From contig NZ_AUFN01000012.1 in the NCBI RefSeq assembly GCF_000426525.1, positions 186,001-250,000 of the forward strand: a DNA stretch of 64,000 nt, given 5' to 3'. Below the pieces are notes generated by a model. That model searched no databases. It saw only the letters and a program-made list of their open reading frames with translations, and had not been told where the DNA came from. This document shows positions 41,896 to 50,005 of this stretch, one piece after another (positions within the stretch are counted from its first letter, which is position 1; the number at the start of each line of letters is the position of its first letter). This stretch comes from Nocardioides alkalitolerans DSM 16699. Lineage in GTDB: Bacteria; Actinomycetota; Actinomycetes; Propionibacteriales; Nocardioidaceae. The position numbers were made by a program, and so were the translations under genes.

Positions 41896-42405
41896 TCAGC
41901 TCACCGATCGCGTTAACCGTGTCAGCCTCGTCCGTGCGGTCGCAACCAGGGCGGGGGCGTAAGCCTGGCGGTCTGGGCGGCGCTCTGTCGGGACGGTGCC
42001 TAGCGAGACGTCGCTCGCCGCTGTGGCCGCCGAGGTGTCGTGCCGCGTGCTTCTCCTCGACGATTCCCGCCTGCCGTAGGGCGTCGTCGCCTCCTGCAGA
42101 GGACCCTTCGATGGTGGGCCGGGAGCGGCGGCGTGCTCGTCAATGAAGGAGCGGGCGGCGCAGCGCATCGCCTCTGCCGAGGTGAGTCCGTCGTCGACGT
42201 GGTGGGCGAATCGTCTGGCGAGACCGGGCCAGTCCAGTTGCCGCCCCTCACCGACGAGCTGGTGGACGCGAGCGGCGACGTCGTCGGTCTCGCGCCAGGG
42301 TTCGGCCTTGACCCAGGCGTCGGCCAGCTCGCTTGGCGGGCGTTCGTGATTCCGAGTCGAGTCGGGTTGAGCAGGACTAGGTCCGAGGGGCTGCTCGCAG
42401 AGGTG
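41896..42405 (-). pseudogene. Decayed coding remnant without start codon
   Basis: A 170-codon open frame on the minus strand. Its middle part reads like a true protein: ERPPSELADAWVKAEPWRETDD, VHQLVGEGRQLDWPGLARRF, HHVDDGLTSAEAMRCAARSF, but there is no ATG, GTG or TTG before that part, only an upstream TGA at 42406-42408; the first ATG is at 42168, inside it. The last 70 codons look random. Probably a truncated, frameshifted gene; family not recognised. Confidence 0.4.
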
Positions 42406-42518
42406 TCAGACCTTCCTGGACTTCCCTCAACTGACGCAATCTAGGTTATCGGCGAGATGCGAGGTGTCGCCGTCGCCCTGGCGGATGCGGGATCTTGGCC
42501 CGTCGGACTACTGAACGG

Positions 42519-42890
42519 TCATCGCCGGCGCCGCACCTCGAACGCACCCTTCACCATCGACGGGTCGACGACCTTCCCGCGCTGCACGATCTCGGCTTCG
42601 CCTCGAGCGACCAACCGTCGTGCGGCGCGACGGGCGGGCTCGGCGAGCTTTCCGGCCGCTGCTGCATCGCCGTCGGCCACGGCGAGCGCGACGTCAGCGG
42701 GATCGGCCGCCGTGCGCCCCCGGGAGATGCGCTCGAGCAGCACCGCCTCGAGCCGCACATCGACCTCGGCGACGCCACGGCGGCGGCACGCGGTGGAGCA
42801 GTACTGCACCTGCTCCCAGTCCCGCTCCCACTTCTTGCGCCACTCGATCCTGCGTCCGCAGGAACGGCAGGTCTTCGGCTCCGGCGGCAT
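42519..42890 (-). CDS. DUF2256 zinc-ribbon plus DUF3253 protein
   Basis: 123 residues. The first 40 form a DUF2256-like treble-clef zinc site: PEPKTCRSCGRRIEWRKKWERDWEQVQYCSTACRRRG, four Cys in CxxC pairs. The rest matches DUF3253, a small winged-helix-like domain: LEAVLLERISRGRTAADPADVALAV, RRAARRLVARGEAEIVQRGKVVDPSMVKGAFEVR. The fusion of the two is known; the function is not. ATG 42890 directly precedes the zinc motif; longer starts add unrelated sequence. Confidence 0.82.
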   Translation of the reverse strand: MPPEPKTCRSCGRRIEWRKKWERDWEQVQYCSTACRRRGVAEVDVRLEAVLLERISRGRTAADPADVALAVADGDAAAAGKLAEPARRAARRLVARGEAEIVQRGKVVDPSMVKGAFEVRRRR

Positions 42891-43286
42891 GACACCAGTG
42901 TCGCGCCGTCCCCAAGCCGGCGGGGACCGCTCCGGCTGGTGGGGTCGCGCTACGGGTAACGGCGGGCTCACGCCAGATATGGGATCTCGAGCGTGCCGGT
43001 CGATCTGCATAACGGCCTCGCACAGGCATTATGGGCACTACATGTGAGCCGGTCCGAGTGGTCAGCGCGGAAAGACGACTACCAGGGAATCCCCCACATT
43101 CCGCTGTCGAGGCGGGGGGCGAGACGATCGTCTCCTGCAGTGGCCAACTAGTCAATTATTGTTCAGTTGACATAAACCGTCAGGTCGGCGCAGCCGTCCG
43201 CCACTCCAGACAGAGCCCATTCCCGAACGGGCCGTGAAGGCATTCCCCTGGCGCGGAGACGTTCGCGTGCGGAGCGGTGCGTCGGG
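42891..43286. other. Non-coding interval with AT-rich patch
   Basis: No convincing gene in about 395 bp. An AT-rich patch near 43148-43178 contains a perfect -35-like TTGACA (43167-43172) but no matching -10 box. Confidence 0.4.
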
Positions 43287-43727
43287 TCACCCTTCTCGCG
43301 AGCGCCGCGGCCGGAGAGCCCAGATGAGGAGTCCGCATTGAGCGGGAAGGATGAGACACACGGCAGGCAGACTCACCAATACAAACAGATCCATTGAGAC
43401 CGATGGACTCTCCAACCACGGGTCAAGCGTCGCTGGTTGAGCGATCACCCATCCTTGCAGCAACCCGGCGGGAACGGTCGTCATGTGCAGTGCGACTGCA
43501 TTCCGTTTATTCACGAGCAACTGCTGCAACGGGAGAACGCTCAAACCCACAGCGAGAACGAAGCCAGCGAAGAAGACTATGAAAACCGGATCGGGGTCAG
43601 CCTGGGTGTCGAATACCTCCACGCCCGAGGCGATGGCCACGCGCCCCACTTCCGCGACGACGCCCGTAAGGACGGCAACGGTATGTACCGTCACCAGCCC
43701 CCCAGTGAGAGAAGAACAGACGCGCAA
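43287..43727 (-). CDS. Small membrane protein of unknown function
   Basis: Up to 146 residues with four hydrophobic segments: VTVHTVAVLTGVVAEVGRVAIA, PVFIVFFAGFVLAVGLSVLPL, ALHMTTVPAGLLQGWVIAQ, LFVLVSLPAVCLILPAQCGLLIWAL, and a basic C-terminus RPRRSREG. The track start is a TTG at 43727; a GTG at 43694 with a GGGGG run ahead is equally possible. Base composition is clearly less GC-rich than the backbone, suggesting acquired DNA. No family recognised. Confidence 0.55.
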   Translation of the reverse strand: MRVCSSLTGGLVTVHTVAVLTGVVAEVGRVAIASGVEVFDTQADPDPVFIVFFAGFVLAVGLSVLPLQQLLVNKRNAVALHMTTVPAGLLQGWVIAQPATLDPWLESPSVSMDLFVLVSLPAVCLILPAQCGLLIWALRPRRSREG

Positions 43728-44097
43728 GCAGAGGTGTGTTTTGCCACCTCATGATGATCGCTTTCGATTTTCGCAAGAACAGAGCGCCTGTACTCGGTTC
43801 TCGTTATTCTCTTCTGATCATCCTCGCCTGCGATGAGTTCGGTCAGCAGCAATCCGCAAACGCCGCTGGATCCATGAACGCGGGCACCATCCGGAGAACG
43901 TGACCTCACGACGGGCGGGCAGGGTTTCGGTGACGACGACAATGTCGTGAGTGGCCGACAGGCCGTTCGTCGAAGCGGTGGCAACCCGATGGCGACGGTC
44001 CTCGTGGACTGGTCCAACTGTGCGGTGCGCCACGAGCATCCGCTCGCCCGGTACGCCCCGTCGAGCCGGGCAGTGTGGCCGAGTGGCGCGCTGAGAG
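43728..44097. other. Non-coding interval at the island's right edge
   Basis: About 370 bp, no supported gene. Composition shifts back to high GC within this interval. Short open frames on the minus strand overlap each other and have no start signal. Confidence 0.4.
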
Positions 44098-45663
44098 TCA
44101 GTTCCCGCCAGCAGGCAGTGCTTCGAGGAGCACGTCGGGATGGTCACGGGTCGTCGTCTTGGCTCGCCACTCGTCGACGAAGAGCGCCAGTCGCGTGCCG
44201 TCGCTGCGTGCCAGGACCTCGACGCCCCTGATGCCCTTCAACGCCTCGGCGCCGGCCGCGTCGGTGCGCCGGGCGACCGTGTAGTCGAGCCTGGAGAAGC
44301 GGATCGGGGAGTTGAACTCGTTGGTCATCCGGTCCTCGACCACCTCGAACTGCATCGGGCCGACCGCCGCGAGCACGGGGTTCTGGTCGCCACGCAGGTC
44401 GGAGCGCAGCACCTGCACCACGCCCTCCTGGTCGAGCTGCTCGATGCCCTTGCGGAACTGCTTGTAGCGACCGATGTCACCAGCGCTGGCCGTCACGAAG
44501 TGCTCGGGGGCGAACGACGGGACGGGCGGGTACTCGATCGAGTCGCCGACGTAGACGGTGTCCCCGACGCGGAGGGCGTTGGCGTTGACCAGGCCGATGA
44601 TGTCGCCGGCCTCAGCGGTCTCGACCGAGGTCGTCTCGCGACCGAAGACGGCCTGGGCGAACTTGGTCGCGAAGGGCCGACCGGTGTCGGCGTGGGTGAC
44701 GATCATCCCGCGCTCGAACGTGCCCGAGACCACGCGTGCATAGGCGAGGCGGTCGCGATGGTTGGCGTTCATCCCGGACTGCACCTTGAACACGAAGGCA
44801 CTGAACTCGTCGTCGACCTCCCGGACCGAGCCGTCGACACCGGGCGTCTCGCGGGGCGCGGGCGCGATGTCGAGCAGCAGGTCGAGGAGCTGGGCGACTC
44901 CGAAGTTCTGCAGGGCCGATGCGAACATGACGGGCGTCGTCGTCCCGGCGAGGAAGAGCTCCTGATCGTGGTCGGCGTCGTCCAGGGCCAGCAGCTCGTG
45001 CTCCTCGACCGCGGCCGACCACACCTGCGCATCGTCCTCGTCGACCTCGCCGGACGCCATCCGCTTCTCCGGCGCCCGGGTGGCCCCGCCGGCCATCCGC
45101 GTGTACTTCACGAACTCGCCCGTCCGACGGTCCAGCACGCCGCGGAAGTCGCCGGCCTCCCCCACCGGCCAGGTCAGAGGAGTCGGACGGAGCTTGATCT
45201 TCTGCTCGATCAGGTCCATCAGCCCCAGCGCCGAGAGGCCCGGGCGGTCCCACTTGTTGATGACCGTGATCACCGGGATCCCCCGTAGCGCGCAGACCTT
45301 GAAGAGCTTGAGGGTCTGCGGCTCCAGCCCCTTGCCCGCGTCGACGAGCATCACGGCCGAGTCGACCGCGGACAGGACTCGGTAGGTGTCCTCCGAGAAG
45401 TCGCTGTGCCCGGGGGTGTCGACCAGGTTGATCACGTGGTCGCGGTAGACGAACTGCAGCGCGGCCGAGGTGATCGAGATACCGCGCGCCTTCTCCATCG
45501 CCATCCAGTCCGACACCGTGGCCCGGCGCTCACCCTTGCCATGGACAGCGCCCGCCTCCGTGATCGCCCGCGCGTGCAACGCGAGCGCCTCCGTCAGGGT
45601 CGACTTGCCCGCGTCAGGGTGGCTGATGACGGCGAAGGTGCGGCGAGGGCGGGTGTCTGGCAC
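44098..45663 (-). CDS. prfC: Peptide chain release factor 3
   Basis: 521 residues, translational GTPase RF3, which removes RF1/RF2 from the ribosome after termination. G motifs: HPDAGKST at 15-22, GISITSAA (switch I end), VDTPGHSDF (G3), NKWDR (G4), SAL (G5 region). Then the domain II/III pieces FKVQSGMNANHRDRLAYARVVSGTFERGM, GDIIGLVNANALRVGDTVY, FEVVEDRMTNEFNSPIRFSRL. Intact, normal length. GTG 45663 is set by TAGATT ending 6 nt upstream (leaderless). Not universal in actinobacteria, but common. Confidence 0.96.
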   Translation of the reverse strand: MPDTRPRRTFAVISHPDAGKSTLTEALALHARAITEAGAVHGKGERRATVSDWMAMEKARGISITSAALQFVYRDHVINLVDTPGHSDFSEDTYRVLSAVDSAVMLVDAGKGLEPQTLKLFKVCALRGIPVITVINKWDRPGLSALGLMDLIEQKIKLRPTPLTWPVGEAGDFRGVLDRRTGEFVKYTRMAGGATRAPEKRMASGEVDEDDAQVWSAAVEEHELLALDDADHDQELFLAGTTTPVMFASALQNFGVAQLLDLLLDIAPAPRETPGVDGSVREVDDEFSAFVFKVQSGMNANHRDRLAYARVVSGTFERGMIVTHADTGRPFATKFAQAVFGRETTSVETAEAGDIIGLVNANALRVGDTVYVGDSIEYPPVPSFAPEHFVTASAGDIGRYKQFRKGIEQLDQEGVVQVLRSDLRGDQNPVLAAVGPMQFEVVEDRMTNEFNSPIRFSRLDYTVARRTDAAGAEALKGIRGVEVLARSDGTRLALFVDEWRAKTTTRDHPDVLLEALPAGGN

Positions 45664-45669
45664 CGAGCC

Positions 45670-45675
45670 AATCTA
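45670..45675 (-). promoter_or_regulatory. -10 box (TAGATT) of leaderless prfC promoter
   Basis: TAGATT on the minus strand, 6 nt before the GTG at 45663; no ribosome binding site. Confidence 0.55.
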
Positions 45676-45741
45676 CCGGTGACACACCCCGACCGACGTT
45701 TCGCGGTCGCCTCGGGCCTCTCCGTCCTCGCTCCGCGCACC

Positions 45742-46245
45742 TCAGGCAGGTGCCGTCGGCGGTCCGAACGAGAACCAGGTGGCCCGGTAGTCCTGGGTGG
45801 CGCCGGGGTCGAAACCGCAGCGGCCCTTGAAGACCGTCTGGACGTACGCCTCGTCCAGGTCGGGCCACGACGGCTCCTCGGGCAGTCGCATGCCCCGCTC
45901 GCGCTGGCCACCGTCCTCGGGGTCGGCAGCGACGTACCGGTCCGTCCCGTCGCCCACGACCTGCAGGCTGTAGACCGACACCGAGTCCCACACGGTCGTG
46001 AACAACGCCTCGGTCCCGAGACGCTTCGCCAGACGGGTGTCGACGCCGTACGGGGACTTCATGGGGCCGGCCACCACGACCACGTGGCGTCCTGCCGCAG
46101 TGTCGACCTCGGCGATCGTGACACCGGACGGGCCGGTCCAGGGCGCGGGCACCGGGGCCCCGACGACGTCCTCGCCGTCGAAGGCCAGGAGGAACTGCGA
46201 CAACGTCGTGTCGCGGAAGACGTTGACGTCGTACCGAGAACCCAC
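45742..46245 (-). CDS. Conserved hypothetical protein
   Basis: 167 residues, soluble. Starts GSRYDVNVFRDTTLSQFLLAFDGEDVVG, later VDTAAGRHVVVVAGPMKSPYGVDTRLAKRLGTEALFTTVWDSVSVYSLQVV, ending FGPPTAPA. Mixed alpha/beta; no catalytic motif recognised. A TAGCAT box ends 7 nt before the GTG 46245, giving a leaderless start. Lies between prfC and the isomerase-like gene, all on the minus strand but each with its own promoter. Confidence 0.72.
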   Translation of the reverse strand: MGSRYDVNVFRDTTLSQFLLAFDGEDVVGAPVPAPWTGPSGVTIAEVDTAAGRHVVVVAGPMKSPYGVDTRLAKRLGTEALFTTVWDSVSVYSLQVVGDGTDRYVAADPEDGGQRERGMRLPEEPSWPDLDEAYVQTVFKGRCGFDPGATQDYRATWFSFGPPTAPA

Positions 46246-46252
46246 GGCCGGG

Positions 46253-46258
46253 ATGCTA
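46253..46258 (-). promoter_or_regulatory. -10 box (TAGCAT) of leaderless promoter
   Basis: TAGCAT on the minus strand, 7-nt spacer to the GTG at 46245. Confidence 0.5.
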
Positions 46259-46312
46259 GCAACGTTGTTCCGACCCGCCGACCCGCCGACCCGCCGACCG
46301 GCGCCGGTGGGC

Positions 46313-46657
46313 TCAGAGAACGGTCTTGGTGTAGCCCGTCAGCTCGCGCAGCTCGGTCGTCACCTGGGTCCCGCCACGGGCCGGTACGGCGGCCGCGACC
46401 GCGTCGGTCAGCGTCCTCGAGATCCGCTCGTGCAGCTCGGTCGACCGCCCGGGCAGGACGCCCAGCAACACCGCGACGAACGCGCCGCCGGAATCGGGGT
46501 GGTCGACGGAGAAGTCGTCGAGCCGACGGATCCTCGCCTTGGTGGACGCCATGTCGAACTCCCCCAGCCCGGCCAGCGCCGCGACGGCCGCGTCGAGCAC
46601 CTCCCGGGCGTCGAGGTCGGTCAGGTTCGCGGTGTACTCGATCTCCAGCTGGGGCAC
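46313..46657 (-). CDS. CHMI-like tautomerase (5-carboxymethyl-2-hydroxymuconate isomerase family)
   Basis: 114 residues. After the start Met comes Pro2 (PQLEIEYTANL), the catalytic base of the tautomerase superfamily; this also fixes the GTG start at 46657. Further: FDMASTKARIRRLDDFSVDHPDSGGAFVAVLLGVLPGRSTELHERISRTL, typical of the CHMI family with its Arg residues. The other genes of homoprotocatechuate breakdown are not present, so the natural substrate is unclear. GATACT ends 6 nt before the start, close to the leaderless pattern. Confidence 0.83.
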   Translation of the reverse strand: MPQLEIEYTANLTDLDAREVLDAAVAALAGLGEFDMASTKARIRRLDDFSVDHPDSGGAFVAVLLGVLPGRSTELHERISRTLTDAVAAAVPARGGTQVTTELRELTGYTKTVL

Positions 46658-46686
46658 GGGTGAAGTATCCCCCGCTCCCCTCCCCT

Positions 46687-46708
46687 GCGGTCGCGAGCTC
46701 GCGACTGC
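46687..46708. promoter_or_regulatory. Palindrome GTCGCGAGCTCGCGAC with flanking pairs
   Basis: A perfect 16-bp palindrome at 46690-46705, extended by a G-T and two further pairs to 46687-46708. It lies between the divergent isomerase and mraY genes, so it may be an operator. Confidence 0.4.
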
Positions 46709-46822
46709 CCCCACGGTGCGCCCCCGACGACCGGACGCGGCGCCGCGCCACAATGACCACGGCGGCTCGGGCCCGCCTCGGGGTCGACGGGACCCGACCA
46801 GCACTCGGGGGAGGACGGGGTC

Positions 46823-47908
46823 GTGCGGGCACTTCTGTTGAGCGGCGGACTGGCGGCGGTCCTCTCCCTCTTCGGGACCCGGGTCGCCATCGGGTGGTTC
46901 GTCCGGCACGGGTTCGGCCAACCCATCAGGGACGACGGACCGACGACGCACCACGTCAAGCGCGGCACCCCCACCATGGGCGGCATCGCCATCGTGCTGA
47001 GCGCCGTGGCGGCGTACCTCGTCGCCACGCTCGCGACCGGCAGGACCCCGAGCGCCAGCGCCTGGCTCCTGATGCTCCTCTTCCTCGGCTGCGGGGCCGT
47101 CGGGTTCCTCGACGACTTCATCAAGGTCTCCACGAAGGACAACCAGGGGCTCAGCAGCCGCCGGAAGATGGCCGGGCAGACGGTGGTGGCCCTCGTGTTC
47201 GGCATCCTCGCCACCCGGTTCTTCGCCGACGAGCGGGGTGTCGCGCCCGCCTCGCAGCACCTGTCCACGACCCAGGACTGGGGCGTCAAGCTGCCGCTCG
47301 TCGTGGTGCTGCTGCTCATCTGGTTCATCGTCGCCGCGACGTCGAACGGTGCCAACCTCACCGACGGTGCCGACGGCCTGCTGGCCGGCGCAGCCGCGTT
47401 GATCGTCGGGGCCTACGTGATCGTCAACGTCTGGCAGAGCAACCAGCAGTGCGGCTCCGCGCGCCCGGACATGGTCGCGTCGAGGTGCTACGAGGTCCGG
47501 GACCCGCTCGACCTCGCCGTCTTCGCGGCCGCCATCGCCGCCGCGTGCGTCGGGTTCCTGTGGTGGAACGCCAAGCCCGCCCGCATCATCATGGGCGACG
47601 TCGGCTCCCTCGCCATCGGTGGCGCGGTGGCCGGCCTGGCGATCATGTCGCGCACCGAGCTGCTCATGGCCGTCATCGCCGGGCTGTTCGTTCTGGAGAC
47701 GATGTCGGTGCTGCTGCAGATGACCTACTTCAAGCTGACCCGGCGCTTCACCGGCACGGGGCGTCGGCTCTTCCGCATCGCCCCGATCCACCACCACTTC
47801 GAGCACCTGGGGTGGGAGGAGGTCACGGTGGTGATGCGGTTCTGGATCGTCGCCGGGATCTGCGTGGCGGCCGGCCTGGGGATCTTCTACGCCGCCTGGC
47901 TGGGCTGA
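46823..47908 (+). CDS. mraY: MraY-type phospho-N-acetylmuramoyl-pentapeptide transferase, outside the dcw cluster
   Basis: 361 residues, about 10 membrane helices. Makes lipid I from UDP-MurNAc-pentapeptide and undecaprenyl phosphate. Motifs: HHVKRGTPTMGGIAI near 43-57, GFLDDFIKV (Asp pair, about 94), NLTDGADGLLAG (about 176-187), RIIMGDVGSLAIGG (Asp about 257), IHHHFEHLGWEE (His cluster, about 325). All catalytic residues are intact. The usual murE-murF-mraY-murD neighbours are missing, so this is probably a second, stand-alone copy. GTG 46823 follows GGGAGGA. Confidence 0.9.
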   Translation: MRALLLSGGLAAVLSLFGTRVAIGWFVRHGFGQPIRDDGPTTHHVKRGTPTMGGIAIVLSAVAAYLVATLATGRTPSASAWLLMLLFLGCGAVGFLDDFIKVSTKDNQGLSSRRKMAGQTVVALVFGILATRFFADERGVAPASQHLSTTQDWGVKLPLVVVLLLIWFIVAATSNGANLTDGADGLLAGAAALIVGAYVIVNVWQSNQQCGSARPDMVASRCYEVRDPLDLAVFAAAIAAACVGFLWWNAKPARIIMGDVGSLAIGGAVAGLAIMSRTELLMAVIAGLFVLETMSVLLQMTYFKLTRRFTGTGRRLFRIAPIHHHFEHLGWEEVTVVMRFWIVAGICVAAGLGIFYAAWLG

Positions 47909-47925
47909 ACGACCCGCCCTCTCCC

Positions 47926-49293
47926 CTACGCCCCCAGCGCCACCGGCAGCGTCAGGTAGCCGCGCAGGATGCGGGTCGAGCGCCGACGAGCACCGGGCCG
48001 CACCTGCAGGTCCAGGAACCGCTCGTGCAGGCGCTGCAGGGCCACGCGTCCCTCCATCCGGGCGAGCGACGCGCCGAGGCAGTAGTGCCGCCCCGACGAG
48101 AACGAGACGTGCTCCTTCGCCTCGGGGCGGGTGACGTCGAAGGCGTGCGGGTCGGTGAACACACTGGGGTCGCGGTTGGCGCCGGCGAGCAGCGTGGTGA
48201 CGAGCGATCCCGCGCGCACCGGGGTGCCGGCGATCGTGGTGTCGCGCTCGACCGTGCGTCCCGTGAGCAGCACCGGAGGGTCGTAGCGGAGCACCTCCTC
48301 CACGACGTTGGCCCACATCTGGTCGTCGGCGACGGCAGCGGCACGCTGGTCTGGGTGCTCGGCCAGCAGCGCGATCCCGTTGCCGATCAGGTTGACGGTC
48401 GTCTCGAACCCGGCCGCGAGGACGAGGCCGGCGGTGTTCTTCAGCTCGACGTCCGTGAGGGCCGTCCCGTCGTCGTCCCGCGCGGCCACCAGCTGGCTCA
48501 GCAGGTCGTCACCCGGCTCCCGGCGCACGCGTTCCACGTGCCGGTCGAGCCACTCGTCGAAGCGCCGCAGCGACCGGTCGACCCCGAGGAAGGTCGGCAG
48601 GCCCAGGCCCATGTCGAGGCTGGGGGCGGCGCCGGCGCCGAACGCCCGGACGAGGTCGCTCTCCTCGAGCGGGACGCCCAGGATCTCGCAGATGACCTGG
48701 ACCGGCAGCCGCGCGCAGTACAGCTCGACCACGTCGACCACCTCGCCCCGGCCCGAGGCCTCGACCAGGTCGTCGAGCAAGCGGTCGGCGATCTGCTCGG
48801 TGCGCTCCTCGAGCTGCCGCACGGCCTTGGCCGAGAACACCCGCGTCACCAGTCGGCGCAGCCGCGTGTGGTCGGGGGGCTCGATCGCCAGGAGGGAGGG
48901 CGGCTGGAGCGGCCCGATCGGCGCCGAGGCCTGGGCCCACTCCCCCAGCCGGCCGAGCACCCCGCCGCCGACGCGGTCGATGCCGGCGCGCACGTCGGGG
49001 CTGCCGAGCACCTCCTTCACGGTGTCGAGGTGGGCCGTGACGTAGGAGAGGCGCGAACGGTAGAGCTGCCCGGCGGCCCGGATCTCGTCGAACACCTCGA
49101 CGGGCATCGCTCCGGCGCGGTTGGCCTCCATCAGAGCCCGGGCGTGCAGGTCGCCGCCACGGGCGCTCACCCGCAGGGCGGCCCAGGGAACCGCGTGCCC
49201 GAGGCCCCACCGCGTGCCGGACTGCGCGGCTCGCCGGGCGTCGAGGCGCGCCTGGGGTCGCGCCTGCTGGACCTGTGTCGGGGTGCTGGTCAC
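47926..49293 (-). CDS. Cytochrome P450
   Basis: 455 residues, soluble bacterial P450. I-helix LVLAAGFETTVNLIGNGIALL (Glu-Thr pair), ExxR in VVEEVLRYDPPVLLTGRTV, heme signature FSSGRHYCLGASLARME with the cysteine ligand. The N-terminal part (PWAALRVSARGGDLHARALMEANRAGAM) is usual for CYP families oxidising steroids, terpenes or fatty acids; no redox partner is adjacent. GTG 49293 has a GGAG site. Divergent from a TetR regulator, with two operator boxes in between. Confidence 0.94.
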   Translation of the reverse strand: MTSTPTQVQQARPQARLDARRAAQSGTRWGLGHAVPWAALRVSARGGDLHARALMEANRAGAMPVEVFDEIRAAGQLYRSRLSYVTAHLDTVKEVLGSPDVRAGIDRVGGGVLGRLGEWAQASAPIGPLQPPSLLAIEPPDHTRLRRLVTRVFSAKAVRQLEERTEQIADRLLDDLVEASGRGEVVDVVELYCARLPVQVICEILGVPLEESDLVRAFGAGAAPSLDMGLGLPTFLGVDRSLRRFDEWLDRHVERVRREPGDDLLSQLVAARDDDGTALTDVELKNTAGLVLAAGFETTVNLIGNGIALLAEHPDQRAAAVADDQMWANVVEEVLRYDPPVLLTGRTVERDTTIAGTPVRAGSLVTTLLAGANRDPSVFTDPHAFDVTRPEAKEHVSFSSGRHYCLGASLARMEGRVALQRLHERFLDLQVRPGARRRSTRILRGYLTLPVALGA

Positions 49294-49306
49294 GGGGAGC
49301 TCCGTT

Positions 49307-49341
49307 CGATACCGATTGGTATCGGATACGTTCCGGTATCG
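49307..49341. promoter_or_regulatory. Double operator for the TetR regulator
   Basis: Box 1: CGATACC-GATT-GGTATCG at 49307-49324, perfect. Box 2: GATACG-TTCC-GGTATC at 49325-49340 with one mismatch. They abut, 17 bp apart start to start, between the P450 and TetR starts; box 2 overlaps the tetR -10 box, indicating autorepression. Confidence 0.75.
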
Positions 49342-49342
49342 T
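49337..49342 (+). promoter_or_regulatory. -10 box (TATCGT) of leaderless tetR promoter
   Basis: TATCGT, 7-nt spacer, GTG 49350. It overlaps operator box 2. Confidence 0.45.
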
Positions 49343-49349
49343 GCCCGTC

Positions 49350-49982
49350 GTGTCAACCTCCTCCGGGCAGCTCCCGACCCGACGACCGCGACGCGACGAG
49401 GTGCGGGCCACCATCCTCTCCGCCGCCACCCGCGTGTTCGCCCGACGCGGCATCGACGCGGCGAGCGTCGACGACGTCGCCACGGCTGCCGGCTACACGA
49501 AGGGCGCCGTCTACTCGAACTTCGAGAACAAGGACGGCCTCGTCGCGGCCCTCGTCGAGGACCACACCGCCGCCTACCTCGCGCTCGGCCTCGCCGCGGC
49601 GGCCTCGGCGGACGGCGCCCTGGCGTCGAGGGCCCAGGCGCTGGGCGACCGGCTCGACGCCGCCACCGAGGAGGAGCGCGACTGGCACCTCCTCTTCGTC
49701 GAGCTGTGGCAGCGCGCCGTACGGGAGGACCCGTCGGCCGACGGGTTCCGCGAGCGCCGTACGGCGATGCGCGACGCCATCGCCACCGCCGTGCGCGAGC
49801 ACGCCGAGGCGTCCGGAGCCGACCTCGTCCTCCCGGCCGAGCACCTCGCCGTGGCGATCATGGCGCTCGCCAACGGGATGGCGCTCGAGCGCCTGGTCGC
49901 CGCCGACGACGTGCCCGACGGCCTGACCGGGCGCCTGCTGGCCGAGCTGGCCACGTCGTTCTCCCGACCCCGGACCCCCTGA
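49350..49982 (+). CDS. TetR-family regulator of the P450 gene
   Basis: 210 residues. DNA-binding region at about 15-60: EVRATILSAATRVFARRGIDAASVDDVATAAGYTKGAVYSNFENKDGLVAALV, TetR signature. The remainder is the helical ligand domain (YLALGLAAAASADGALASRAQALGDRL, AEHLAVAIMALANGMALERLV). GTG 49350 has the leaderless spacing; a GTG at 49341 would be earlier. Probably senses the P450 substrate or product. The next gene, a START-like protein 24 bp on, may share its transcript. Confidence 0.92.
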   Translation: MSTSSGQLPTRRPRRDEVRATILSAATRVFARRGIDAASVDDVATAAGYTKGAVYSNFENKDGLVAALVEDHTAAYLALGLAAAASADGALASRAQALGDRLDAATEEERDWHLLFVELWQRAVREDPSADGFRERRTAMRDAIATAVREHAEASGADLVLPAEHLAVAIMALANGMALERLVAADDVPDGLTGRLLAELATSFSRPRTP

Positions 49983-50005
49983 CCCCGACCTCCCGAGGAG
50001 CACCC

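Noticed and set aside
42040..42444. 134-codon plus-strand frame
   Set aside because: Antisense to the protein-like minus-strand remnant; text looks random.
43691..44017. 108-codon minus-strand frame beside the small membrane protein
   Set aside because: Overlaps that gene, no start signal, no recognisable domain.
33886..44097. Prophage or integrative element at the island
   Set aside because: No integrase, transposase, phage structural gene, tRNA or flanking direct repeat visible.
45406..49926. 1506-codon open frame on the plus strand across prfC, mraY and P450
   Set aside because: Crosses several recognised genes in other frames and has no family features.
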